A stretch of DNA of 64,000 bases, taken from the NCBI RefSeq assembly GCF_019891175.1, contig NZ_CP072600.1, positions 3,596,001 through 3,660,000 of the forward strand. Direction: 5' to 3'. Below the pieces are notes generated by a model. The model ran no database searches. It was not told where the DNA came from and saw only the letters and a list, made by a program, of their open reading frames with translations. The stretch comes from Leptothermofonsia sichuanensis E412 (GTDB lineage Bacteria > Cyanobacteriota > Cyanobacteriia > Leptolyngbyales > Leptolyngbyaceae). Shown one piece after another: positions 45,122 through 53,424 of the stretch; within the stretch, counting starts at the first letter, position 1, and every line of letters begins with the position of its first letter. The translations under genes and the position numbers were made by a program.

Positions 45122-45271
45122 TGGGGTATGCGGTATGGGGTACCGGGTATCGGGAGTTTTAAGCTGCAAGTTTTGAGTTTGACCGTGATTCCCCCATGCT
45201 CAATTCCCAATGCTTAACTCTCAACGGTTAACGTTCCTCTGTACCCCGTGCCCGATATCCCGTACCCCGTC
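45122..45271. repeat. GGGTAT-type repeats arranged as an imperfect inverted pair
   Basis: Left block (45122-45156) has ggggtatgcggtatgggg and ccgggtatcggg; right block (45241-45271) reads gtaccccgtgcccgatatcc-cgtacccc, the opposite sense. They flank ~85 bp of the spacer between glgP and tab2. The same unit occurs in the 1402-residue protein gene (25010-25085) and at 63018-63085. Confidence 0.65.
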
Positions 45272-45274
45272 AAC

Positions 45275-46114
45275 ATGACTATCTGGGAAGTTGATTTTTA
45301 TCGCCGTCCCCTGCGGGATGAGAATGGCGAGCCACTTTGGGAACTCCTGATCTGCGATACAGCAGATAGTTTTCGACATAATGCATTCTGTCCCCAGGCT
45401 CAAGCAGGGCGGGAGTGGCTGGTGACTCGCCTGGAAGATCTGGTGGTTTCGGGACTCGCTTTGCCAGAGACAATTCGAGTCTTTCGTCCGCAGGCATTCA
45501 ATTTGCTTCAGGCTGCCTGCATGGTGTTAGGAATTACCGCTGAACCAACGCGCCATACTCCAATCTTGAAGCGCTGGTTAGAGGAGCATGCCCGGGAATA
45601 TCCAGCGTTGCCCAACTATACGGGGGAACCCTATCACCCCCTGGCGTTAGAGCAACCACCGCCAGTTCCCCTCCCTGAGAAGCTGTGGGGCGATCGCTGG
45701 GGGTTTACCCATCTTCCGGCTGCTGACTTGGTGGAGGCTTTTCGCGATCGCCCGATTCCCATTCTGGTCATGCCAGAATTTCTATTCCCGATCAATCTCA
45801 ACCTGGCTTCGACTGTTCCAATTCCAGGGGTGGTGATTACAGCAGGACGGCGTTCCATGTCCCTGGCTCGCTGGCTCCAGGAGGCTCGCCCGGTTTCGTT
45901 GAACTATATAGCGGGTGCCCCCGATGGGCTGATTTTGGAAGCCGGACTCAGCGATCGCTGGGTGGTTGTGACGTTTGCAGATGCCGCTGTCAGAGCATCG
46001 GCACAAACCTTTGAAAGTCGCAAACAACAAAGTCATGGGCTTCATTTTCTGCTGGTTCAGCCAGATGATTCTGGTATGACCTACAGTGGCTTCTGGCTGC
46101 TGAAACAGGATTGA
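45275..46114 (+). CDS. Tab2/Atab2 family RNA-binding protein
   Basis: DUF1092/Tab2 family, about 280 residues. In algae and plants Tab2/Atab2 binds the psaB leader and is needed for translation of photosystem I core subunits; a similar role in cyanobacteria is inferred. Landmarks are MTIWEVDFYRRPLRDENGEP, LWELLICDTADSF, DRWGFTHLPAADLVEAFRDR, PILVMPEFLFPINLNL and the C-terminal ARWLQEARPVSLNYIAGAPD with GLILEAGLSDRWVV. An upstream in-frame GTG (45248) would add nine residues translated from GGGTAT repeat DNA, so the ATG at 45275 is chosen. Confidence 0.92.
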   Translation: MTIWEVDFYRRPLRDENGEPLWELLICDTADSFRHNAFCPQAQAGREWLVTRLEDLVVSGLALPETIRVFRPQAFNLLQAACMVLGITAEPTRHTPILKRWLEEHAREYPALPNYTGEPYHPLALEQPPPVPLPEKLWGDRWGFTHLPAADLVEAFRDRPIPILVMPEFLFPINLNLASTVPIPGVVITAGRRSMSLARWLQEARPVSLNYIAGAPDGLILEAGLSDRWVVVTFADAAVRASAQTFESRKQQSHGLHFLLVQPDDSGMTYSGFWLLKQD

Positions 46115-46351
46115 AATGTAGAGGATACAGACCCGGTTCTTTACTAAGTTGTCGTGCCACATAAATCAAGAACTTTGCTGCATCCTGATTGTTCTGATGT
46201 GTCATCATTGTGGCTCCCTGTATCAATGGTTTCGCCAATCCTGCATCCAGTAAATCAGGCTGGCTATCTAAAACCTGTGATTCTTCCCACTGGGGCATTG
46301 CAGCAATTGCTCAATCAAGTCGAAATATTGATCTTGACGTTGGTCTGACAT
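46115..46351 (-). pseudogene. Frameshifted N-terminal remnant of a CHAT/TPR-type protein
   Basis: From the ATG at 46351 the minus strand reads MSDQRQDQYFDLIEQLLQCP and then hits TAG at 46268 in that frame. Shifting frame within the AGTGGGAAGAA stretch (about 46285-46290) continues as EESQVLDSQPDLLDAGL, DAAKFLIYVARQLSKEPG. The joined protein matches the N-terminal block common to cyanobacterial CHAT-associated proteins (pattern QxYxxLIxxLLxCPSGEExxxLxxxxxLLDAG). One base is missing after GGG. The reading ends where the convergent tab2 gene stops, so the remainder of the gene is gone. Confidence 0.7.
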
Positions 46352-46525
46352 GATGTTACCTGAATAGTTTTACAGTCGGGTCAAAATAGTCACTATCAGG
46401 CTTTATTCAGGCAGCGGCGTTGAACAATAACTCCAGAGACGAGTTTCTAAATTTTGCTCGATCAAGATGTGATGAATAGTTTTTAGGATTAGAAGAAGTA
46501 ATTGCAAGTTAATCTAAAAGCTTGA

Positions 46526-46720
46526 CTAGAAATTTTTGGCAATGTATGTCACAGGATCAAATTCAAAGCGTTTAGAATGATGGGTTTCGCCATAACTACT
46601 GAAGGTAACGGTTAGCTTATCGCCGAGGGCTTCTATCGAGTGAGTGGCCCGGGTCTGGTATTGTTTGACTCCATCCCAAAATCGCCCAAAGCCATGCCAA
46701 AAGTAATGAACTGATAACAT
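46526..46720 (-). CDS. Small hypothetical protein or gene fragment
   Basis: 64 codons starting directly after an in-frame TAA. The product (FWHGFGRFWDGVKQYQTRA, TVTFSSYGETHHSKRFEFDP) has a protein-like composition but no recognised family, no signal or membrane helix and no Shine-Dalgarno. It ends with AKNF. The start lies just outside a family B repeat, so it may be the 3' part of a gene cut by repeat insertion. Could also be chance. Confidence 0.3.
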   Translation of the reverse strand: MLSVHYFWHGFGRFWDGVKQYQTRATHSIEALGDKLTVTFSSYGETHHSKRFEFDPVTYIAKNF

Positions 46721-46728
46721 TTATGGCA

Positions 46729-46806
46729 TTTCTCAATTGAGTGAGATACGGGGGTGTGAGATACAGTGCCTCACTGTATCTCACACCCTTAAGAAGAGCT
46801 ATATAG
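46729..46806. repeat. Family B hairpin repeat, copy B4 (long form)
   Basis: Contains tctcaattgagtgagatac, then gggtgtgagatacagtg / cactgtatctcacaccc as a near-perfect hairpin and an end cttaagaagagctata. Same plan as 30375-30468 but with gagatac where that copy has gaagtac, changed in both arms. Confidence 0.8.
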
Positions 46807-46952
46807 CGGTATCAACTGCTACCAGATGGAGGGCTAAAATGCTTGTGGAGAACAGATTTTGAGTCTAATCTTAAGAAACCATTTAATCGCTTAAATTGAA
46901 CAAAATAAACGAGCACTTTTACTTACAAATAAGTATTGGCTGAACCTGATTT

Positions 46953-46972
46953 AAGGTGCATCTAAAGTGCAT
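46953..46972. promoter_or_regulatory. Direct repeat upstream of the cnfR-like gene
   Basis: aaggtgcat and aaagtgcat, start-to-start distance 11 bp, about 145-165 bp before the regulator ATG. One helical turn spacing suggests a possible binding site; no match to the NtcA consensus (GTAN8TAC) was seen. Confidence 0.3.
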
Positions 46973-47117
46973 TGAGATTGGTGTCGCATGATGTTTGATC
47001 ATGCTACAGGGCAGCAGTTTGAATTTCCAATTTGGCTGTGATCTGGCTCCGAGTCATCTCAGGCTGATGGAATTGAGATGACAGCTTCGTTAAGCTTGCA
47101 GTTAGCCGCGTAACCTT

Positions 47118-48749
47118 ATGGCACATGCAATTACAAACCGCTGTACCCAGTGCGGGGATTGTGTTCCCCAATGTCCCAAAGATGCTATCAAGCATGAAGA
47201 TGGTGGATTCTGGATCGATCCCATGTTGTGTGACGATTGCCAGGATGATGCCGCTGAACCCCAATGTGTATCTATCTGTCCAATTGAGCTGCCGCCTGTG
47301 CCATTGCGGGCAAAGAAAGGGCGTTGCAAAACCTCCTTCAGAGAGCTTCCCAGCCTTAGCCTGTTTATGAATGGCAAAAGTAGTCCCTTTGCCTCTGCAA
47401 TCGTCGTGTGGGAAGCCTGCAATGTGCTGGCACAGCGCCAATCTCTCCCCTGGCAAGTGGATCCCCATGGAAAGCTCTACTATGAACGGCAGGTCAATGG
47501 GGGACGCGGAACCATAGCCTTTCGGCTCACAAACACCCCTGAATCAGATACCATCGTTGCCTTAGACCATGCCGCCGCTGAGGCTGAAATGGCCCGTTGG
47601 GACGTGCGGGATGCCTGCCTGCACCTGATCTATGCCGCCCATGCCGCTGCGCTGGAGCAACCCTGGGAGCAGGAATTTGTGATCAGCGATCGCCAGATCG
47701 AAACCTACTTAGGGTTAGAGAAACGTAAAGACCTGAGCAAACTTGCCAGGTTGACCCTGATTAAGGATCTGGTGCAGCGTCCCTGCAAGCTGCAATTAGA
47801 TCTTCACTGGTTTCAACAGGGGCGGGTTCACAGCTTTACTCTGAAGCAAAGTCGCCTGTGGCATTTATTAGAAACTCAGCATCACTTCCAGGAAGATGAG
47901 CTGGGCTGCAAGCACTTAGCAGGACTTACCTTCAGAATTAGAGCGGGAGTCTGGTCAAAATATTTTCTCAATCGACAGGGAGCCAGAGACAATACAGCAT
48001 TTTACCAATACAGTAGTTTGCCTAAATCACTTTTGCAGACTGTGTTCAGCATCTGGCAACAGCATGAAGGGGCAGCCCGAATGATGTTGTGGCTATTGTT
48101 TAAAACCAAAATGGGACATGAGCAACGCCTGACCATTCCAACTCTGATGCGAATTGCCTATGGTGAAACGAGGGTGTTGCAGGCTTCAGTGCAACGAGAA
48201 GAACGCAAACGATTGCTGCGATCGTTCGAGAGCGACCTGGAAGTGCTCCATCACTATGGACTGAAGCCAGTCTTCGACCCCATCACCTATCCTCGCGAAA
48301 TTCAACCATTATGGGCAAAACTGGCAGATCTGCCTGATGACGCCGAAGCTGCCCTGGAATTTTGGACCCAGGATGGTAGTCAGAATCATCGGCTTACCGA
48401 TGCGGCTCCACGAGATAAATGGCATCGGTTAATGCAAGCCCGTTTTGTCTGTTTTGAGTTGCCTGAAGGTTGGGATGCCCAATCGGCTCAATCGGCAAAA
48501 AAGAGTTTGCGGAAATCTGAGCGTAAAGAAAAAAGGTTTCAGCAAACTGACAGGTCAGCACCTGATCGACCCATCCTTTCAAGTCAGCAAATTATCACTG
48601 CTCGTAAGCGATTGCATTTAAGCCAGCGAGGTTTAGCCAATCAGCTCGGTAAAAGTCAAAGTTGGGTGCGTGACATTGAGAATGGACGCCTGAAAATTAG
48701 CTTTGCCGATCAACAACGCCTGTTAAAGATGCTGGATATCAAGCTCTAA
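47118..48749 (+). CDS. cnfR: Ferredoxin-HTH transcription regulator, CnfR/PatB family
   Basis: 543 residues. The N terminus is a bacterial ferredoxin-type domain with two 4Fe-4S cysteine clusters: CTQCGDCVPQCP (residues 9-20) and CDDCQDDAAEPQCVSICP (about 38-55). A long middle region (about 80-460) has no motif I know, and the C terminus (about 490-543) is an XRE/Cro-type helix-turn-helix (ITARKRLHLSQRGLANQLGK). This unusual order and length match PatB of Anabaena and CnfR of Leptolyngbya boryana, the oxygen-sensitive activator of nif genes. No nif gene is in the window, so function is inferred from architecture; it might be a paralogue with other targets. A charged Lys/Arg linker (about 455-475) precedes the HTH. 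Confidence 0.85.
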   Translation: MAHAITNRCTQCGDCVPQCPKDAIKHEDGGFWIDPMLCDDCQDDAAEPQCVSICPIELPPVPLRAKKGRCKTSFRELPSLSLFMNGKSSPFASAIVVWEACNVLAQRQSLPWQVDPHGKLYYERQVNGGRGTIAFRLTNTPESDTIVALDHAAAEAEMARWDVRDACLHLIYAAHAAALEQPWEQEFVISDRQIETYLGLEKRKDLSKLARLTLIKDLVQRPCKLQLDLHWFQQGRVHSFTLKQSRLWHLLETQHHFQEDELGCKHLAGLTFRIRAGVWSKYFLNRQGARDNTAFYQYSSLPKSLLQTVFSIWQQHEGAARMMLWLLFKTKMGHEQRLTIPTLMRIAYGETRVLQASVQREERKRLLRSFESDLEVLHHYGLKPVFDPITYPREIQPLWAKLADLPDDAEAALEFWTQDGSQNHRLTDAAPRDKWHRLMQARFVCFELPEGWDAQSAQSAKKSLRKSERKEKRFQQTDRSAPDRPILSSQQIITARKRLHLSQRGLANQLGKSQSWVRDIENGRLKISFADQQRLLKMLDIKL

Positions 48750-48822
48750 AATTTAGAACCCAATGGTCTTTGAGCGGTTTATCCCTCTTCTGTCACTTCT
48801 GCTGGAAAAATTTATAACCAAC

Positions 48823-48853
48823 CCTCGTTCCAGGCAGAGCCGTGGAAACGAGG
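48823..48853. repeat. Hairpin of the CTCGTTCC...GGAACGAG type
   Basis: cctcgttcc and ggaaacgagg bracket an ~11-nt loop (aggcagagccgt). This resembles a palindrome that is dispersed in many cyanobacterial genomes; it may double as the regulator's terminator, 75 bp after its stop. Confidence 0.5.
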
Positions 48854-48907
48854 TATTTTCAGAATTTATCTGCTTCAAGTGTGATTAAAGAGGGTTATAT
48901 AACTGGA

Positions 48908-48960
48908 GGTGGCTGATTCCGGGTATGAATTAAAGGTTGTATGAATTGAAGACTTTCAGT
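48908..48960. repeat. Family A rearranged copy A9
   Basis: Contains two gtatgaatt motifs (gggtatgaattaaag and gttgtatgaattgaag) and ctttcag. It looks like overlapping halves of family A rather than a full copy. Confidence 0.45.
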
Positions 48961-49262
48961 AGCTATCAGTATCTATTTAGCGCCATTTACGCTCGTTGCC
49001 AGGCTTGCCGTCTACTTGCCCAGGTACTCTGGAAGCTGGAGCTTCCATGTACGGTTGCAATTTGTTCTACCCCTTACGGCGATCGCCATAACTGAGAAGA
49101 GTCTGGAATCCTGCAAAAATAGTCAAGATTTGCAAAGTCTGACCCACAGAATGAGATGGCTGCTTTGTGTGGTGTAGAGAAGTAGGCAAGGGGGTTTAGA
49201 GGTCTGGTTTGGCTATCCCTACCCTATGTTAAAATCGCACACGACCATCAGGGCAGGTTGTT

Positions 49263-51143
49263 ATGAATCTTCCGTTTGTAATTGATGTTGCGATTGGTTT
49301 ACTGTTTATCTATCTCATTCTCAGTTTATTAGCGTCTGAGCTTCAGGAGCTAATCACTACGCTGTTGCAGTGGAGAGCTAAACATTTAAAGGATTCCATT
49401 GAAAATTTGCTGGCAGGTGGTACCTCAACCCAGGCAGAAGATCAGGTAAAAGATCTGGTAGACCGACTGTATAACAACCCTCTGATCAAAACCGTTAATC
49501 AAGAAGCTAAAGGGGTAATTGCCAGAGGGTTTCGAGTAGTCACTCGCTGGTTATTTCCAGGCAATCGTAAAGGTTCTTTTGGACGCAATCAATCTACAGG
49601 ACCTTCTTATATTCCTCCGGAGACATTTGCGACTTCTTTAATGGATAGCCTGGGAATTTCAGTATTAGCCGAAAAGTTAACAGAAATCAGACTTCAAAAA
49701 TTTATTCATAGAATCGTAGGTGATTTTTCCAGTCATGGCGATGGCACGGTTGAGATTCCAGCCGATGTTGACCTTGAGGGAAACTGGGAAAAGGGTGGTG
49801 TAAGAGTCATTGCCGAGAAAGTCGGAATTACTAACCTGAATTCCGATGAAAAATTCCGGATTTTGGTTGAGGATTATGATGACATTTTCAGGGATTATCA
49901 GTCTGGAGAAGCAGCCTTAACAACTTGTGTTGAGCGAATGGCTTACAGTCTGGCTGGTTATATCGAAACTTGCGCAGCTCTGGAGCCAGAGGATTTACAT
50001 CTAGATGCTAAAGCGAAGGATTATTTCATTCGCCGCCTAAAGTTGTTCAAGTTGGGGCTGTTTGGTGCAAAAAATGAGCGTGCTTTGCTGTCTGGAGGCT
50101 TGCAGCCCAATGCCTATGAAGTGGCTGAAATGGTCAATCAAGCCAGTAAGACCTCTAAGGAAATTGCGGCTGCTTACGAGGCGTTAAAAACGACTACGGG
50201 CGCGATCGCTGAAAAGGTGGATGCTGAAGTTCTTGCTCTGCTTGAGGAGCGCGATCGCTCTTCCGATCCATCCACTGCTTTGCAAAGCCTGACAAATGAG
50301 CAACGTCGCCTCTACCTCAATCAAGCTTTTAATAATTTGATCGAGGCTGGAGAACTGAGGGAAGAAGACCGAAAAGCCTACGAAAATTACGAAACCTACC
50401 AGGAAATCAAACGGCTTTTGAGTACAGTCCCCAAACCGGTCAAGGATACACTGGAAAGCCTTGCAGGGCGCGCCCATGCCAAGTTAGAGCGCGGCGAAAA
50501 CTATGTCAATCAGTTTCGAGAGGAACTTGCCCTCTGGTTCGATCGCTCTATGTCCCGTGCTTCAGGGGTGTATAAACGGAATGCGAAAGGGGTTGCAATT
50601 ATTTTGGGCGTCCTGCTGGCAATTATCACCAATGCCGACTCGTTCTATATGGCAACTCGATTGGCGAGTGATGAAAATCTGCGGAAAGTCGTGACTGATC
50701 GGGCTTCTCAGCTTTCTTCTGGCAAAGATGTAACGGCAATTACGGAAGCAGAGTTGGAGGATTTGAAAAATAAGGCGGATATCGTCCTCCAGGATCTGAC
50801 CCTTCCTGTCGGCTGGAATCCCCCCAACGTAATTCGCCAGTTCAGATGCAATTTAGAAACCAGTCCTGCCCCCGCTGTCGATGGCTCATTAGAAGTGGTG
50901 CGCACCAGAGCCGAGGAACGAAATGATTTGCGGCGGGCCTGCCTGGGACCAGACGCCAAAACAGATGTGCCTGTGATTCTGCAATTAATGGTCGCTAAAC
51001 CCTTAGAGGCGTTGCGCCGGTTGATGGGGTGGTTGATCACGGGCATTGCCATTGCGATGGGGGCACCGTTCTGGTTTGATCTGCTGAATCGGGTTGTCAA
51101 TGTTCGTAATACGGGTGGTAAGCCCCCTTCCCCTTCAAGTTAA
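49263..51143 (+). CDS. Membrane protein of unknown function, 626 residues
   Basis: An N-terminal transmembrane helix (VIDVAIGLLFIYLILSLLAS, about 7-26) is followed by a large helical soluble part. A second membrane segment lies at about 441-460 (GVAIILGVLLAIITNADSF) and a third near 577-605 (MGWLITGIAIAMGAPFWFDL). The N-terminal hydrophobic helix followed by SELQELITTLLQWRAKHL is seen in other bacterial proteins of this length, but no function is known to me. Around 340-420 there are many charged residues and possible coiled coil. Two cysteines lie in the C-terminal extracytoplasmic-looking loop (RQFRCNLETS, RRACLGPD). Codon use is similar to neighbours but somewhat more AT-rich. Monocistronic. 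Confidence 0.8.
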   Translation: MNLPFVIDVAIGLLFIYLILSLLASELQELITTLLQWRAKHLKDSIENLLAGGTSTQAEDQVKDLVDRLYNNPLIKTVNQEAKGVIARGFRVVTRWLFPGNRKGSFGRNQSTGPSYIPPETFATSLMDSLGISVLAEKLTEIRLQKFIHRIVGDFSSHGDGTVEIPADVDLEGNWEKGGVRVIAEKVGITNLNSDEKFRILVEDYDDIFRDYQSGEAALTTCVERMAYSLAGYIETCAALEPEDLHLDAKAKDYFIRRLKLFKLGLFGAKNERALLSGGLQPNAYEVAEMVNQASKTSKEIAAAYEALKTTTGAIAEKVDAEVLALLEERDRSSDPSTALQSLTNEQRRLYLNQAFNNLIEAGELREEDRKAYENYETYQEIKRLLSTVPKPVKDTLESLAGRAHAKLERGENYVNQFREELALWFDRSMSRASGVYKRNAKGVAIILGVLLAIITNADSFYMATRLASDENLRKVVTDRASQLSSGKDVTAITEAELEDLKNKADIVLQDLTLPVGWNPPNVIRQFRCNLETSPAPAVDGSLEVVRTRAEERNDLRRACLGPDAKTDVPVILQLMVAKPLEALRRLMGWLITGIAIAMGAPFWFDLLNRVVNVRNTGGKPPSPSS

Positions 51144-51184
51144 CCGGATGTGTGCAACCTGTTCAACAAAATTCCGGGCGTCCT

Positions 51185-51228
51185 GATTTAAAGAGGGAGA
51201 TTTAAAGCGAGGGAGATTTAAAGAGTGA
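51185..51228. repeat. Three tandem copies of a gatttaaag-gaggga unit
   Basis: gatttaaagaggga, gatttaaagcgaggga and gatttaaagagtga lie head to tail, 14-16 bp each, just before family D copy D2. Confidence 0.7.
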
Positions 51229-51346
51229 GAATTTTATAACCTGAAATTTCACCCCAGAGGCACGGAGAGCACAGAGCAATTCCTCTGTGTCCTCTGTGTC
51301 TCTGTGGTAGAGTGCTAAACTTTTCAGTTTATTGAATCCACGATCC
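51226..51346. repeat. Family D dispersed repeat, copy D2
   Basis: About 120 bp similar to 31597-31716 (tataacctgaaatttcacc, cagaggcacggaga, tttcagtttattgaatcca). It ends at the stop codon of the DUF4333 gene, forming its 3' region. Confidence 0.8.
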
Positions 51347-51979
51347 TCAGTTCTCTGGGGGCAGTTTCCACCTGGCATCTACTTTGCCTTCCTCGCTAAT
51401 GGCAGTAATGGTGGCAGACCCCACCTGTCCGGTTGGAGTCTTGAGTTTGCAGTTGAACGTCTCTCCAACCTTCTGGAACAGTTTCACTTTTGCTCCACAA
51501 TCCGCCTTCACATCCAGCTTGTCCCGTTGTTTGATGGACTGCTGAAGCTGATTTTCTGCCCTTGATAGGTGCAAAATTTGCCTGGTTTTGAAGTTGAGGT
51601 TACCGGTATCATCTTTTACCGTTACCCGCACTGGAAAGCGACCCTGAGCAATCTGGACATGGCAATCAAAAACCTTTCCAGGTTCTAACGTTTTCTGGGG
51701 CGGGCAGGAGACAGATTGGAGCGGGATCCCAATTTCCCTGGGCAGATTTTGGGCGATCGCCTGCTCTACCCGTTGTGTAGCCGCCTCCGGTGCCAGGGTT
51801 GAGGGCGCTGTGCCGGAAGCGGATACTGCCGTTTCACTGGCTGAACTGGGACTCGCTGGCGTGCTCCCCGAATTTCTGGACTGAGCCAGATTGCCACAAC
51901 CCGACAGCCCACCTGCCCCCAGGGTCGCACTCAGAAAACCAGCCAAAATGTGTCTGAAGTTAAAGCGGTCAGCGTGCAT
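51347..51979 (-). CDS. Lipoprotein with DUF4333-like domains
   Basis: From the ATG at 51979 the product is 210 residues with a lipoprotein signal (FRHILAGFLSATLGAGG then LSGC). The longer frame to 52075 would place the signal 32 residues inside, so it is rejected. After a Ser/Ala/Pro linker come two related modules of about 65 residues. The first has QNLPREIGIPLQSVSCPPQ with FDCHVQI, the second LDVKADCGAKVKLFQ with FNCKLKT. This pattern of paired cysteines resembles DUF4333. Likely periplasmic or envelope bound; function unknown. The gene is convergent with the preceding membrane protein. Confidence 0.8.
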   Translation of the reverse strand: MHADRFNFRHILAGFLSATLGAGGLSGCGNLAQSRNSGSTPASPSSASETAVSASGTAPSTLAPEAATQRVEQAIAQNLPREIGIPLQSVSCPPQKTLEPGKVFDCHVQIAQGRFPVRVTVKDDTGNLNFKTRQILHLSRAENQLQQSIKQRDKLDVKADCGAKVKLFQKVGETFNCKLKTPTGQVGSATITAISEEGKVDARWKLPPEN

Positions 51980-52329
51980 CCTCTTTCTCTGGCGATATGC
52001 AGGGATTGATTCTAGCTCACATGATGGGTGAAGTGTCATGGCAAGACACGATTCACTTTTTCGATATGCCCACAATGAGCTATTCTTCAGCTTAAACAGA
52101 AGTCAGTCAGTTTTGACCCGAATTCTGCAAGTAGGGATATCCCTACAAAGAAGGCGCAATCCCCCTACCTGACAAAAGTGGTTAAAGTTCATTACCTTTT
52201 TTGTAAATTTTCTTGGGGGAGTATTGCGAACTTTACAAAACGATGCTGAAGCTTTATAAGTTAAAGCATTGGCTGCGGTTGAGTAATTATGCTTAGTTAT
52301 CCCCTATAAAATTTCGGAGGTTTTAAATC

Positions 52330-53406
52330 ATGCGAATTGCCCAAATTGCCCCGCTCTGGGAGCGAGTGCCGCCCCCAGCTTATGGTGGCACCGAGTTGGT
52401 AGTAAGTTTGCTGACCGAGGAACTGGTTCGCCAGGGGCATGAGGTAACGCTGTTTGCATCCGGGGACTCAATCACGCAGGCAACCCTGGAAGCCGTGCAT
52501 CCGCAGGCGTTGCGACTGGACAACACAGTCAAAGAATACGGCATTTATGAAATGCTGCAACTGAGTCAGGTTTATCAGCGAGCAGAGGAGTTTGATATTA
52601 TCCACTCTCATATGGGCTGTGCGGCTTTGCCCTATGCTCCGCTGGTCAAAACACCCACCGTTCATACCCTGCATGGCATTTTCACACCGGACAATGAAAA
52701 AATGTTTGTCCATGCCCGCAGGCAACCCTATGTCAGCATTTCCAATGCTCAGCGGGAACCCAGGTTGGGGCTGAACTGTGTGGCAACCGTTTACAATGGT
52801 ATCGACCTTTCCACCTATACCTTTTTCCCTCAGCCCAGTGACCCACCCTATCTGGTATTTTTAGGGCGCATTTCGCCAGAAAAGGGAACCCACCATGCGA
52901 TCGAAATTGCTAAACGGTCTGGCTGGCACCTGAAAATTGCCGGGAAGATTGATCGCGTTGATGTGGATTACTACGAAAACGAGATCAAACCCCATATTGA
53001 TGGTCAACAGATCGTATATCTGGGTGAGGCAAACCATGTTCAAAAGAATATTTTGATGGGGAATGCCTATGCGACCCTGTTCCCAATCACCTGGCGAGAA
53101 CCCTTTGGACTTGTGATGGTTGAGTCAATGGCATCTGGTACACCTGTGATTGCGATTGAAATGGGTTCAACCAGGGAAGTGATTGCAGACGGTAAGACGG
53201 GTTTCCTCTGTAAAGATGTGGATGAGTGCGTAGCCGCGATCGATCGGGTCGCAACCCTGAGTCGGCAAACCTGCCGCGACCATGTAGAAGCTAATTTCAG
53301 CGTCCGACGTATGGCTAACGGCTATCTGGAAGTTTACCAGCAACTTCTGGTAGAGCGGTTTGCCCAAAATGGCCACGCCAAAGGGGCTGTTCAACTGATT
53401 CACTGA
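52330..53406 (+). CDS. Family 4 glycosyltransferase
   Basis: GT-B fold retaining glycosyltransferase of 358 residues. N-terminal MRIAQIAPLWERVPPPAYGG and TELVVSLLTEELVRQGHEVT form the first Rossmann half; FDIIHSHMG and TVHTLHGIF are typical. The donor-binding half has PYLVFLGRISPEKGTHHAIE and the E-x7-E motif in FPITWREPFGLVMVESMASG with TPVIAIEMGSTREVI. Acceptor unknown; such proteins make exopolysaccharide, glycolipids or sucrose-like products. A strong GGAGG lies 9 nt before the ATG. Cytoplasmic or membrane-peripheral. Confidence 0.93.
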   Translation: MRIAQIAPLWERVPPPAYGGTELVVSLLTEELVRQGHEVTLFASGDSITQATLEAVHPQALRLDNTVKEYGIYEMLQLSQVYQRAEEFDIIHSHMGCAALPYAPLVKTPTVHTLHGIFTPDNEKMFVHARRQPYVSISNAQREPRLGLNCVATVYNGIDLSTYTFFPQPSDPPYLVFLGRISPEKGTHHAIEIAKRSGWHLKIAGKIDRVDVDYYENEIKPHIDGQQIVYLGEANHVQKNILMGNAYATLFPITWREPFGLVMVESMASGTPVIAIEMGSTREVIADGKTGFLCKDVDECVAAIDRVATLSRQTCRDHVEANFSVRRMANGYLEVYQQLLVERFAQNGHAKGAVQLIH

Positions 53407-53424
53407 ATTTAGAGGCATTTTTCG

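Larger units (their letters stand above)
46352..47117. other. Spacer between gene remnant and cnfR-like gene
   Basis: About 770 bp. Holds a doubtful 64-codon minus-strand frame (46526-46720), family B copy B4 (46729-46806) and a 310-bp AT-rich stretch before the regulator gene. That stretch contains a short direct repeat (46953-46972) and a small palindrome acttacaaataagt (46921-46934). No RNA gene recognised. Confidence 0.5.
48750..49262. other. Gene-free spacer after cnfR-like gene
   Basis: 513 bp. Holds a hairpin (48823-48853), a rearranged family A fragment (48908-48960) and a small palindrome (ctggaagctggagcttcca, near 49029-49047). GC-poor near the end, where the promoter of the next gene should be (tatgttaaaat near 49224). 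No gene recognised. Confidence 0.5.

Noticed and set aside
45990-46298. 102-codon minus-strand open frame as a complete gene
   Set aside because: Its first half is the second part of the frameshifted CHAT-type remnant and its second half is antisense to tab2, so it is listed as a pseudogene instead.
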